Source of the DNA: Paracoccaceae bacterium
Lineage (GTDB): Bacteria; Pseudomonadota; Alphaproteobacteria; Rhodobacterales; Rhodobacteraceae
Direction of reading: 5' to 3'
Length of the DNA: 64,000 nucleotides
Assembly (NCBI GenBank): GCA_028285485.1
Contig: JANQPC010000108.1
Coordinates: forward strand, 1 to 64,000
Position numbers and translations under genes: made by a program
In this document: piece by piece, positions 26,642 to 34,543 of the stretch
Numbering within the stretch: the stretch's first letter is position 1
Layout: each line of letters begins with the position of its first letter
Notes under the pieces: generated by a model
Database searches by the model: none
The model's input: the letters and a program-made list of their open reading frames with translations, nothing else
Told to the model about the DNA's origin: nothing

Positions 26642-27024
26642 TGCGCTTTTCCGGGCCTCAGCAACCCACGCGTGTGCGGGAGACGATCCTGCCGATGATC
26701 AACGTGGCCTTCCTGCTTCTCGTCTTCTTCCTGCTGACCGCCACCATCGCCCCGGCCCCGCCGGTGGATCTGACCCTGCCGGATGCGGCGGGCCGCGCGG
26801 CGCGGGCCGCGCCCGAGGCGCTTTTCATCGCCGCTGATGGCCGGGTGTTCTACGCGGGGCTCGAAGGCAGCGTGGCGTTTGAGGCCTTGGCCGCGGGCGT
26901 GGGCGACGGCCCTCTCGAAATCCGCGCCGATGCGGCGCTTGATGCCGGGCAGCTTGCGGGCATCCTTCCGCGGCTTGCGGCGATCGGGGTGGGCGAGATT
27001 GCTCTCGTAACGGTGGCGCGGTGA
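26641..27024 (+). CDS. ExbD-family protein (second copy) with Asn at the proton site
   Basis: 127 residues of the same fold as the previous gene. The membrane helix starts LPMINVAFLLLVFFLL: the position of the conserved catalytic Asp is Asn. The rest of the helix and the periplasmic domain (VDLTLPDAAG, LEIRADAALDAGQ) look normal. It overlaps its neighbours by 1 bp and 4 bp. It may form a mixed dimer with the first ExbD in which only one subunit can be protonated. Paired ExbD proteins occur in other alphaproteobacteria; the functional meaning of the Asn form is not known to me. Confidence 0.85.
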   Translation: MRFSGPQQPTRVRETILPMINVAFLLLVFFLLTATIAPAPPVDLTLPDAAGRAARAAPEALFIAADGRVFYAGLEGSVAFEALAAGVGDGPLEIRADAALDAGQLAGILPRLAAIGVGEIALVTVAR

Positions 27025-27827
27025 GCCGGGCCGCCGAAGCCACCCTGTTCCTCGGGATCGCGGCCGCGGCGCATGCGGGCGCCTTCGCACTTTTCAGCGG
27101 CGGCGCGGCGCTGCCCGGTCGCGCCGAGGCGGAAGATGGGCAGCGTGTCACCATCGCCGCCACCGCGCCCGGCCTCGCGGTGCGGGTGGCCGATTGGCGC
27201 CGCGCGCCGGCGGCCTTGGAAGCGACCAAGGCGCCCGCGCCGCGCGGCGGCGGCGATACGCCCTTTCGCCCTGCCGCGGAGGTGCCGCCTGAGCTGCTAG
27301 AGCAGGCCGCGGCGCTGCGCATACCGGCACCCTCCGATGGCGTTCCCCGGGGGCGGCTCGCGCCGAGTGCGCCGGCCGTTGCGCTGCCCGTGGCGGCCCC
27401 GGCGGCCAAGGCGCCCACGCCCGGCGCAGCCCCGGCGGTGCCCGCCGGCATCAATGCCCCGGCCGCGCCCGTGGTGCCCACGACCTTCGCGGCCCGCGCT
27501 TCAAGCGATGCGCTTCCCAGCACATTCCCGCCGCCCGCGGCCGATCCCGCGCTCCTTCAGGCCTGGCGCGGGGAAATCCGTGCGCGGATTGACCGGCAGG
27601 CCCGCGCCGCGGGCCCTCTGGGCGCCACGGGCCGCACGGTGCTGCGCCTTGTCGTGGCCCCTGACGGTGCGCTGATCGAAGCGCGGCTTCTCAGCAGCTC
27701 CGGCTCGCCCAGCCTGGATGCGGCAGCAGTAGAGGCCGTGCGCGGCGCGGGCCGTCTTCCGCCCGCCCCGGCAGGCTTTTCGCAGGCAGAGGGCCGCTTC
27801 GACCTGCCTGTTACGTTCACGCGCTAA
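27021..27827 (+). CDS. tonB: TonB-family energy transducer
   Basis: 268 residues with an N-terminal hydrophobic segment (about 6-25), a Pro/Ala-rich linker spanning the periplasm, and a TonB C-terminal domain at about 185-268 (GRTVLRLVVAPDGALIEA, SGSPSLDAAAVEAVRGA, FDLPVTF). The start is a GTG overlapping the ExbD stop. It completes an ExbB-ExbD-ExbD-TonB operon. The outer-membrane receptor it would energise is not in this window. Confidence 0.87.
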   Translation: MSRAAEATLFLGIAAAAHAGAFALFSGGAALPGRAEAEDGQRVTIAATAPGLAVRVADWRRAPAALEATKAPAPRGGGDTPFRPAAEVPPELLEQAAALRIPAPSDGVPRGRLAPSAPAVALPVAAPAAKAPTPGAAPAVPAGINAPAAPVVPTTFAARASSDALPSTFPPPAADPALLQAWRGEIRARIDRQARAAGPLGATGRTVLRLVVAPDGALIEARLLSSSGSPSLDAAAVEAVRGAGRLPPAPAGFSQAEGRFDLPVTFTR

Positions 27828-27920
27828 CACGCTCGCGTGCGCCCCGCCCGCGATGCCCTTGCGTGGGGCGCGCCCGCGCGCTCTAGTGGGCGCACCAGCC
27901 CGGAACGCGAAAGGCGCAGC

Positions 27921-29531
27921 ATGGAACGGATCGGATCGCTTGAGCGTTACGCCACCTTCGCCGGAAGTGCCGTTCTGACAGTGCTTTGCTTCGCGCTCTT
28001 GATGTTCAGCGCCTGGTTCTGGCTGCCGTTTCTGTTCTTTGCCGCGCTCACGCTTGTGGGGCTTTACGATGTTACCCAGACGCGGCATGCCATCCTGCGC
28101 AACTACCCGATCCTGGGCCATATGCGCTTCATCTTCGAAGGGATCCGCCCCGAGATCCGGCAATACCTGATCGAAAGCGATCAGGATGAAGAGCCGTTCT
28201 CCCGCGATGAGCGCAGCCTCGTTTACCAGCGCGCCAAGGGGGTGGAGGATAAGCGGCCCTTCGGCACCCGCGAACGCGTTTACGATGCGGGCTATGCCTG
28301 GCTTACGCATTCGGTGGCGCCGAAGCATCTGGAGATGAAGGATCTGCGCGTCACCATCGGCGGCCCGAACTGCGCGCAGCCCTATTCGGCCTCGCTTTAC
28401 AACATCTCGGCGATGAGCTTCGGCTCGCTTTCCGCCAACGCGATCCTTGCGCTCAACAAGGGCGCGAAGATGGGTGGCTTTGCCCATGATACCGGCGAGG
28501 GCGGGGTGAGCCGCTATCACAAGGAAGGCGGGGGCGATCTGATCTACGAAGTGGGTTCGGGCTATTTCGGAGCGCGCACGCCGGACGGTGCGTTTGACCC
28601 CGATCGCTTTGCCGAGACCGCCGCGCTTGAGCAGGTGAAGATGATCGAGCTCAAGCTTAGCCAGGGCGCCAAGCCCGGCCATGGCGGTGTGCTCCCGGCT
28701 TCGAAGATCACGCCCGAGATCGCCGAGGCGCGCGGCGTGCCCATGGGGGTTGATTGCATCTCGCCCGCCGCCCATAGCGCGTTTTCCACGCCGCTGGAGA
28801 TGATGGAATTCATCGGCCTTCTGCGTGAGCGTTCGGGCGGCAAGCCCGTGGGATTCAAGCTCTGCATCGGCCACCGGCGTGAATTCATGTGCATCGTCAA
28901 GGCGATGCTGGAGACGGGCATTGTGCCCGATTTCATCGTGGTCGATGGCAAAGAGGGCGGCACAGGCGCCGCGCCGCTGGAATTTGCCAACCATGTCGGC
29001 ATGCCGCTGATCGAGGGGCTGACCTTCGTACACAATACCCTGCGCGGCGCAGGCATCCGCGATCAGGTGCGGATCGGCGCGGCGGGCAAGCTTGTCTCTG
29101 CCTTCGATATCGCCCGGGTGCTGGCCATCGGCGCGGATTGGGCGAACTCCGCGCGCGGTTTTATGTTTTCCATCGGCTGCATTCAGGCGCAGGCCTGCCA
29201 CACCAATCACTGCCCGGTGGGCGTTGCCACCCAGGATCCGCTGCGGATGCGCGCGCTCGATGTGGGCGACAAGGCGCAGCGCGTGGCCAACTTCCACGGA
29301 AACACGTTGAAAGCGCTGGCGGAAATGGCCGGGGCGGCGGGGCTCGACGACCCTTGCAATTTCCTGCCCTATCATTTCATGCAGCGCGAAACATCCGGTG
29401 AGATGGCCGAGGCCAGCGAGGTGTTCGGCTACCTGCCCGAAGGCTTTCTTCTGCGCGGCGAAGAGGTGGGGGGCGGCTACCTCGAACGCTGGAACCGGGC
29501 ATCAACGGTTTCCTTCGATCCCGTCGCCTGA
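27921..29531 (+). CDS. Membrane-anchored FMN-binding glutamate-synthase-family protein
   Basis: 536 residues. Two hydrophobic segments near residues 12-50 would anchor the protein, followed by a Glu_synthase (GltB central domain) barrel. Typical motifs are SAMSFGSLS, GEGGVSRYH, LSQGAKPGHGG, VDGKEGGTGAAP and the Cys cluster CIQAQACHTNHCPVG (C-x5-C-x4-C), which fits the iron-sulfur site of glutamate synthase. There is no glutaminase domain, so it is not a complete GltB. The start ATG at 27921 is preceded by AAAGG. Such stand-alone proteins are common in Proteobacteria and their reaction is not established. Confidence 0.85.
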   Translation: MERIGSLERYATFAGSAVLTVLCFALLMFSAWFWLPFLFFAALTLVGLYDVTQTRHAILRNYPILGHMRFIFEGIRPEIRQYLIESDQDEEPFSRDERSLVYQRAKGVEDKRPFGTRERVYDAGYAWLTHSVAPKHLEMKDLRVTIGGPNCAQPYSASLYNISAMSFGSLSANAILALNKGAKMGGFAHDTGEGGVSRYHKEGGGDLIYEVGSGYFGARTPDGAFDPDRFAETAALEQVKMIELKLSQGAKPGHGGVLPASKITPEIAEARGVPMGVDCISPAAHSAFSTPLEMMEFIGLLRERSGGKPVGFKLCIGHRREFMCIVKAMLETGIVPDFIVVDGKEGGTGAAPLEFANHVGMPLIEGLTFVHNTLRGAGIRDQVRIGAAGKLVSAFDIARVLAIGADWANSARGFMFSIGCIQAQACHTNHCPVGVATQDPLRMRALDVGDKAQRVANFHGNTLKALAEMAGAAGLDDPCNFLPYHFMQRETSGEMAEASEVFGYLPEGFLLRGEEVGGGYLERWNRASTVSFDPVA

Positions 29532-29617
29532 GACCGCCGCCAAAACCCCGCGCCATCTAACTATTTCTTCACGCCTGTCGCCCATGGTGACCGAAAGGGA
29601 AACCCGGGCTGTTTTGC

Positions 29618-31622
29618 GTGCTTCACCATCTCAAGATCGGCGTCAAGCTTCCGCTCGCCATGGCAATGGTCGGGGCGCTTTCGATGACGGCCGCCGATTT
29701 CATTGCGCTCTCGAACGCGCGCGAAATCGTTCTGGATGCGGGCACCGAACGGCTCTCTGCGGAGGCGCGTGCCCGTGCGGCCGATGTGGCGCGCGATCTT
29801 ACATTTATGCGCGACGACGTGCTGTCATTCGCGCAAACCCCCCTTGTTGTCGATGCCACAAGCGCCTTCGTGGCCGGCTGGAAGCAGCAAAGCGAGGATC
29901 CTGGGCAATCGATCCGCCGCCGCTACCTGGGCCGGTTGCAAGAGGGCGCGGGCACGGCAGAGCTGAGGCAGATCGCGCGCGATAATTCCAGCTACGGCTT
30001 TGTTCATCGCCGCTATAGCGGGTTTTTCACGGGCCACCGCGATTTTCAGGATTATGCCGATATCTACATCGTCTCGCCGGATGGGTGGGTCGTTTACTCC
30101 GTTTCAAAGCGCGATAGCTTCGGGCTGGATCTGAGCGATGCGCGGGTTGGCGATACCGGGCTGGGCCGCGCGTTTGTGGGGGCTGCGGGGGCCGCCCAGG
30201 GCACCGAAGGGCGGGTTACGGCCTTTACCCAGTATCCGCCGGGCTCGGGCACGCAATCGGCATTTTTTTGCAGCGCCAGTCTTCAGCCTGCTCGGCTCGC
30301 TGGAAGGTGTGGTGATCTTCCGCATTGGCGATGACCGGCTCGATGCGCCGATCGCCGGATCGCACTCCCTTGGCGCGGAGGGCATGGTCACCGTACTGGG
30401 GCCGAATGAAGCCGCGTCGGGCACCCTTCGCGAGGCCGGGCCTGCGGACGGTACCGCGCCGCCCGCGCCGGGGGCGGGCCCGCCGGCGGCGCAATCCCCG
30501 GCTCTCGTCGGCGAGACGGATGCGCAATTCGTCACCGCCACGGTGCCGGTGCCCTTCCCCGGGCTCGATCTGCGCGTTGTAGCCAAGCAGCCTCGGGAGG
30601 AGATCATGCGCACCGTTGAAAGCCTGCGCGCCGAACTGATGCGGGAGGGGGGCACGGCGCTTTTGATCGTGGCGATCCTCGGGGCGCTTATGGCGCGGTC
30701 GATCACCAAACCCCTTGCGCGCGTTGGCGCGGCGATGAAGATGGTGGGGGAAGAGGGGTTCCCCGATGCGATCCCCGATCGCCAGCGCGGCGATGAGATC
30801 GGCGCCATCGCGCGCCAGCTCGATGCCTTTCGCGCCAAGCTGCTGCAGGCCGAGGGGCTGACGCGGGAGAATGCCTTTAAGCGGGCCGCGTTTGAGGCCG
30901 CGTCTTCGCCGATGATGCTTGTCGATGCGGGGATGACGATCCTTTACGTTAATGCCGAGCTTGAGGCGCTGATGCGCACCCACCACATCGCGCTGGGCCG
31001 GAGCGTCAGCAAGTTTCACCCCAATGCGCTGGCCGGGCGTTCGCTCTTCAGCCTTTTCCCCGGCTCTGGCCGGCTGCGCGACGCGGTGATGCGCGGCGAT
31101 GGGCGCGAAGCTGTCATGCGTGTGGGGCAGGTGCATCTCAAGCTCAATATGGCGCTGATCACAGATGCCAAGAACGAACTTCTGGGCTTCGTCGTGGAAT
31201 GGTCTGACATGACCGAAAGCTTCTGGACGCGCTCGCTGATGGATGTGATCGGCGCGCAGTTCCCGATTGCAGGGTTTTCCAGCGATGGCCGCCTGATCCA
31301 CTCCAACGCGCTTTTTTCTGACTGGACGCATGGGGTGGCGCGGAACTCCGTTGCGCGCCGGTGGGATGCGATCTTCAAACCCGGCACTTTGAACCCGAGC
31401 AGCGCCAGCTGGGCCGCAATGACAGATGGCGATCCGGCGCAAACCACCGCCTGGCTCTTGCCGCCCGGCGGGGCGGAGCAGGGCCGCGAGGCGCTTCTGT
31501 CCCGCGTGGCGGGCGGATCTTCGGGGGCATCGCGTTACGTGCTCGTGCTGTCGCGCAGCGCCGATGGGCCAGCCCCGGCCACGCTGCCGGGTCTTGGTGC
31601 CGAAACATGGGAGACCGCCTGA
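29618..31622 (+). pseudogene. Receptor-like Cache-HAMP-PAS protein with a frameshift at a T7 run
   Basis: Two overlapping frames together make one protein of about 667 residues. The first frame (from GTG 29618) encodes a membrane helix, then a periplasmic sensory domain with YADIYIVSPDGWVVYSV, typical of Cache-domain chemoreceptors. At 30263-30269 a run of seven T breaks the frame. Deleting one T restores the reading from SAFFAAPVFSLLG into a second frame containing a second membrane helix (LLIVAILGALMAR), a HAMP domain (about 380-430) and PAS-like segments, ending just before cheB. There is no methyl-accepting signalling domain, so it would not be a classical chemoreceptor even if intact. 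The break may be a sequencing error, a real mutation or programmed slippage. The TGA is fused to the cheB start. Confidence 0.75.
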
Positions 31623-32680
31623 TGTACGAGCCCGACCGCCCGTGCAACGTTGTTATCGTTGATGACTCCCGAACGATCCGTGCGCTATTGCGGGCCACGA
31701 TCGATGGCGATCCGCGCTTCAGCGTGATCGGCGAGGCGGGCGATCCCTATGAGGCGCGCGAGGTGATCAAGCGCACCAATCCCGACATCATCACCCTTGA
31801 TGTTGAGATGCCGCGCATGAACGGGCTGGTGTTCCTGGAACACCTGATGCGCCTGCGCCCGATGCCGGTGGTAATGGTGTCGAGCCGCACGCGCGAGCAT
31901 AGTGTTGATGCGGTGCGCGCCCTGTCTCTCGGCGCGGTGGATTGCGTGGACCGTGCGCGCCTGCAAAGCGATCCGCTGCAACGCACGCGCTTTCTCGAAG
32001 CGCTCTTCAGCGCGGCCAATGCCACAGTGACCCCGCGCCCCGCGGCACCCGCGCGCCCGCGGCCCGAAGCCCCCGCAGGGTTCCGCTGGAACGGCCGCAT
32101 CGTGGTGATCGGCAGCTCCACAGGCGGGGTGGACGCGCTTGAACGCATCTTCACGCACTTTCCTGAAACCGCGCCCCCCACGATCGTGGCCCAGCATATG
32201 CCGGGGCCGTTTCTGGCAAGCTTCGCGGCCCGGCTGGATGAACACATGCGCCCCAAAGTGTGCCTGGCCACCGATGGCGCGCGGATGGAACAGGGAAAGA
32301 TCCTGATCGCGCCCGGCGGCGACTACCACGCGGAACTTGCGGGCCCGGCGCCCGGCCGCACGGGCCTCGTGCGGGGTGACGGCAACGATCTCTACGTGCC
32401 CTCGGTGGAAGTTCTCTTCAAATCGGCGGTGCCGATGGCGGCCAGTGTGGTGGCGGTAATGCTTACGGGGATGGGCCGCGATGGCGCCGAATCCATGGCA
32501 GAGCTTCGCAGCCTCGGCGCGCGCACCCTTGCCCAAAGCGGCGAAACCAGTGTGGTTGACGGGATGCCGCGGGCGGCCCGCGCCCTCGGGGCTGTGGAGG
32601 AGAGCGTGCCGCTCGATCGCCTTGGCGAGGCGATCCTGGCGCTTTGTGCCAAACGGCCGGTGCGTGAGCCCGGCGCATGA
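31622..32680 (+). CDS. cheB: Chemotaxis response regulator protein-glutamate methylesterase CheB
   Basis: 352 residues. The receiver domain has the acidic pair IVDDSRT and the phosphorylation Asp60 in TLDVEMPRMNG. The methylesterase domain carries its catalytic triad: Ser165/166 in IGSSTGG, His192 in AQHMPG and Asp in LTGMGRDGAE. The linker is Pro/Ala-rich. It removes methyl groups from chemoreceptors or deamidates them. The start ATG at 31622 shares its A with the upstream TGA; an ATG at 31607 is also in frame. It overlaps the cheD start. Confidence 0.92.
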   Translation: MYEPDRPCNVVIVDDSRTIRALLRATIDGDPRFSVIGEAGDPYEAREVIKRTNPDIITLDVEMPRMNGLVFLEHLMRLRPMPVVMVSSRTREHSVDAVRALSLGAVDCVDRARLQSDPLQRTRFLEALFSAANATVTPRPAAPARPRPEAPAGFRWNGRIVVIGSSTGGVDALERIFTHFPETAPPTIVAQHMPGPFLASFAARLDEHMRPKVCLATDGARMEQGKILIAPGGDYHAELAGPAPGRTGLVRGDGNDLYVPSVEVLFKSAVPMAASVVAVMLTGMGRDGAESMAELRSLGARTLAQSGETSVVDGMPRAARALGAVEESVPLDRLGEAILALCAKRPVREPGA

Positions 32681-33210
32681 CGGCGGAGGGCTTCGTCACC
32701 GGCCGCGCCTATATTGCCCAGGGCGAACAGGCGCTTGGGCGGGATGAGGCGACGGTGATCCATACGATCCTGGGCTCCTGCGTGGCGGCCTGCCTTTGGG
32801 ATCCCGAGCTTGGCGTTGGCGGCATGAACCATATTCTGCTGCCCGATCAGGCAGCCTCGCCGCTTGGGATGCAAAGCGTGGGGGCCGGTGCGATGGAGCG
32901 GCTCATCAACGCGCTTCTGAAAGCCGGGGCGGAAAAAGGGCGGCTTAAGGCCAAGCTCTTCGGTGGCGCATCGATCGTGCGGGGGCTCACGGATATTGGC
33001 GAACGCAATGCCGCTTTCGCGCGGGGCTACCTGGAAAACGAGGGCATCCCTTGCATCGCCGAAAGCGTGGGCGGCACCCAGGCGCGCCAGATCAAGTTCT
33101 GGCCCGCCAGCGGCCGGGTGCGCCAGCGCATCGTGCATGAAAGTGACTTTGAGGAAGACGTCGCGGCCCCGGCGCCCGCACCCGCAGGCAATGACCTGGA
33201 GCTGTTGTAG
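32677..33210 (+). CDS. cheD: Chemoreceptor glutamine deamidase CheD
   Basis: 177 residues. The catalytic Cys35 lies in LGSCVAACLWD and the partner His52 in GGMNHILLP, followed by the family segments LKAKLFGGASIV and GGTQARQIKFWP. It deamidates glutamine residues in chemoreceptors. It starts with an ATG overlapping the cheB stop. The C-terminus is acidic and Ala/Pro-rich (EEDVAAPAPAPAG), slightly longer than usual. It is the last gene before a degenerate intergenic region. Confidence 0.92.
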   Translation: MTAEGFVTGRAYIAQGEQALGRDEATVIHTILGSCVAACLWDPELGVGGMNHILLPDQAASPLGMQSVGAGAMERLINALLKAGAEKGRLKAKLFGGASIVRGLTDIGERNAAFARGYLENEGIPCIAESVGGTQARQIKFWPASGRVRQRIVHESDFEEDVAAPAPAPAGNDLELL

Positions 33211-33226
33211 CGCGCCTTAGGTAGAG

Positions 33227-33248
33227 CCGGGCGACTTGCGGCGCCCGG
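33227..33248 (+). terminator. Stem-loop downstream of cheD
   Basis: A perfect 7-bp inverted repeat, CCGGGCG and CGCCCGG, with an 8-base loop starts 16 bp after the cheD stop. No T-rich tract follows, so it would be a weak or factor-dependent terminator. Confidence 0.4.
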
Positions 33249-33274
33249 AGCAATACCTCTGGCGCGGGCGCATG

Positions 33275-33526
33275 CGGGATGATGGCAGCGCGCGGTTTGC
33301 GGAGCCTTGGCTTGGCGCCGTTGCGTGCCGTGCGGGCGGTATGCGGTGCAGGCCATCTGTGTTTGCGGCTCCGGTGCAGCCCGACCCGCCTGGAAGTGGC
33401 GGATAGCGGCGCGGCCCGGGCGGTCGGTGGTGCGGGCACCGCGTGTCTCCGGCTCCGTGGCAGCCGGACCTATCTGGATTTGGCGGATAGTAGCGCGGCA
33501 TGCGCAGCGGGCTGCGCGGGTCGGTA
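33275..33526. repeat. Degenerate tandem repeat, period 84 bp
   Basis: Two imperfect units at 33359-33442 and 33443-33526, plus a weaker third at 33275-33358. Shared blocks include GTGT..GCGGCTCCG, TGGCGGATAG and CGGGCGGT..G.GGTGC. The period is a multiple of three, and in one + frame the units read as C-L-R-L-R-x-S-x-T-x-L-x-x-A-D-S followed by Ala/Gly residues. No start, stop or ribosome-binding site supports a real gene here, so the repeat may be the remnant of one or a non-coding element. Confidence 0.6.
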
Positions 33527-33580
33527 CTGGCTCATGCTCTGCGCGTCGGCCCGAGATGGCGACTGAGGAAGTATCCGCGC

Positions 33581-33730
33581 ATGGCGACTGCACAGAATGC
33601 TTTGGACGAGCTCTTGGCGAAAGTGACGTGAACGGCTTCTTCGGCAGGGACAGGCTGCTTGATGATTTGAAGACGGCGCTGGCGGCGCGCATTTTGGATA
33701 ACGGGTTGGACGGGCACGCGGAGACCAAGC
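33581..33730 (+). pseudogene. Decayed fragment resembling the N-terminus of an IS256-family transposase
   Basis: Frame from ATG 33581 reads MATAQNALDELLAKVT and then stops. Shifting frame continues as DVNGFFGRDRLLDDLKTALAA and RILDNGLDGHAE. This order of short N-terminal helix, F/L-rich GRDxLLDDLKxxLAxRxL and helix end resembles the start of IS256-family transposases. No catalytic domain, inverted repeats or target duplication is present. The fragment looks slightly less GC-rich than its surroundings. It sits between the convergent chemotaxis operons, where an insertion would do little harm. Identification is from the motif only. Confidence 0.5.
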
Positions 33731-33785
33731 TCAATTCGCGCTTCCCTCCGCCCAAAGCCTCCACGTATCCCGGGCCAACGTCTGC

Positions 33786-34157
33786 CTAGAAGAAATCCGT
33801 CTTCCCGTGCAGGGCGCTTTGCGCCTCGGCGGCAGGGCCGCCAAGCACCCGGTCCGCCACGCTTGGCAGGCCGATCGCATCGCGGAGCGCCCTCTCGTCA
33901 AGAGGCTCCATCGGGACGCTGCTGGCCAGCATTGCAAGCGCCCGGGCCGCGGCCTCCGCGGTTTGGGTGAGCCGGTCAAGCTCCTGCAACGCGACCGTCG
34001 TGTCTTTATCCGCTGCCGCGGCGCCGACGATGGTGCCGGTGAGGTATTGCAGATCGCTCAGGCCCGCGCCGATTGCGACACATTCTGCCGAAAGCCGCTC
34101 CAGCACGCTGCGGACGGTTGGCCCCGGCGCCGCATTCGCGGCCGCAGCCGCCGTCAC
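33786..34157 (-). CDS. Small uncharacterised protein of the chemotaxis operon
   Basis: 123 residues, mostly helical and Ala-rich, with no family I recognise. The pattern of two to three long helices (about 15-50 and 55-95) with RLSAECVAIGAGLSDLQ and LDRLTQTAEAAARALAML suggests a helical bundle, and the C-terminus ends ALHGKTDFF. It overlaps the cheY stop by 4 bp, so it is translationally coupled. Position at the end of a chemotaxis operon suggests a CheY-binding or phosphatase-like partner such as CheZ; I see no DxxxQ motif of CheZ, so this is only a guess. Confidence 0.7.
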   Translation of the reverse strand: MTAAAAANAAPGPTVRSVLERLSAECVAIGAGLSDLQYLTGTIVGAAAADKDTTVALQELDRLTQTAEAAARALAMLASSVPMEPLDERALRDAIGLPSVADRVLGGPAAEAQSALHGKTDFF

Positions 34158-34540
34158 AAACGCCCCACGATCGCCTCGATCGCGCCCTTCAGATCGGCGG
34201 TCTCGAACGGTTTTGTGAGATAGTTGTTCATGCCAAGTTGCTGGCCGCGCTGCAGAATATCGTTGTCCGCCCGGCCCGTGACAAGCAGGAACCCCACCCC
34301 TTGCGTGGCGGCGCCCTGGCGCAGCGCCTGCAAGAGCGCGAGCCCATCCATCCCCGGCATGTTGTAATCGGAGACAACCAGATGCACCGGGCTCTTGGCG
34401 ATGCTTTGCAACGCTCCGGGCCCGTCGGCCGCGGTGGTGATATTCCCGATCCCGAAGGATTCCAGCGCCTGGGTGATCAACCCGCGGCTGGTGGACATGT
34501 CATCGACAACGAGTATGCGCAGCTGATCGCGTAAGGCCAT
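34154..34540 (-). CDS. cheY: CheY-like single-domain response regulator
   Basis: 128-residue receiver domain. Conserved residues are the acidic pair Asp13-Asp14 in VVDDMSTS, phosphorylation Asp58 in VSDYNMPGMDG, Thr88 in LLVTGRAD and Lys110 in NYLTKPF. It has no output domain, as in CheY proteins that bind the flagellar switch or act as phosphate sinks. It lies 3 bp after cheR and overlaps the small downstream gene. Confidence 0.9.
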   Translation of the reverse strand: MALRDQLRILVVDDMSTSRGLITQALESFGIGNITTAADGPGALQSIAKSPVHLVVSDYNMPGMDGLALLQALRQGAATQGVGFLLVTGRADNDILQRGQQLGMNNYLTKPFETADLKGAIEAIVGRL

Positions 34541-34543
34541 GGA

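Larger units (their letters stand above)
33211..33785. other. Intergenic junction between convergent chemotaxis operons
   Basis: 575 bp between cheD and the small unknown gene on the other strand. It holds the stem-loop after cheD, the 84-bp repeats and the transposase-like fragment. Beyond 33730 I see nothing further before the stop of the convergent gene. No intact gene is supported. Confidence 0.6.

Noticed and set aside
27828..27920. Terminator after tonB, from inverted GCGCCCC/GGGGCGC
   Set aside because: Loop of about 19 bases and no T tract; not convincing.
27501..29375. A 624-codon open frame on the - strand opposite the FMN protein
   Set aside because: Composition and lack of motifs fit an antisense shadow; the + strand has a full set of glutamate-synthase motifs.
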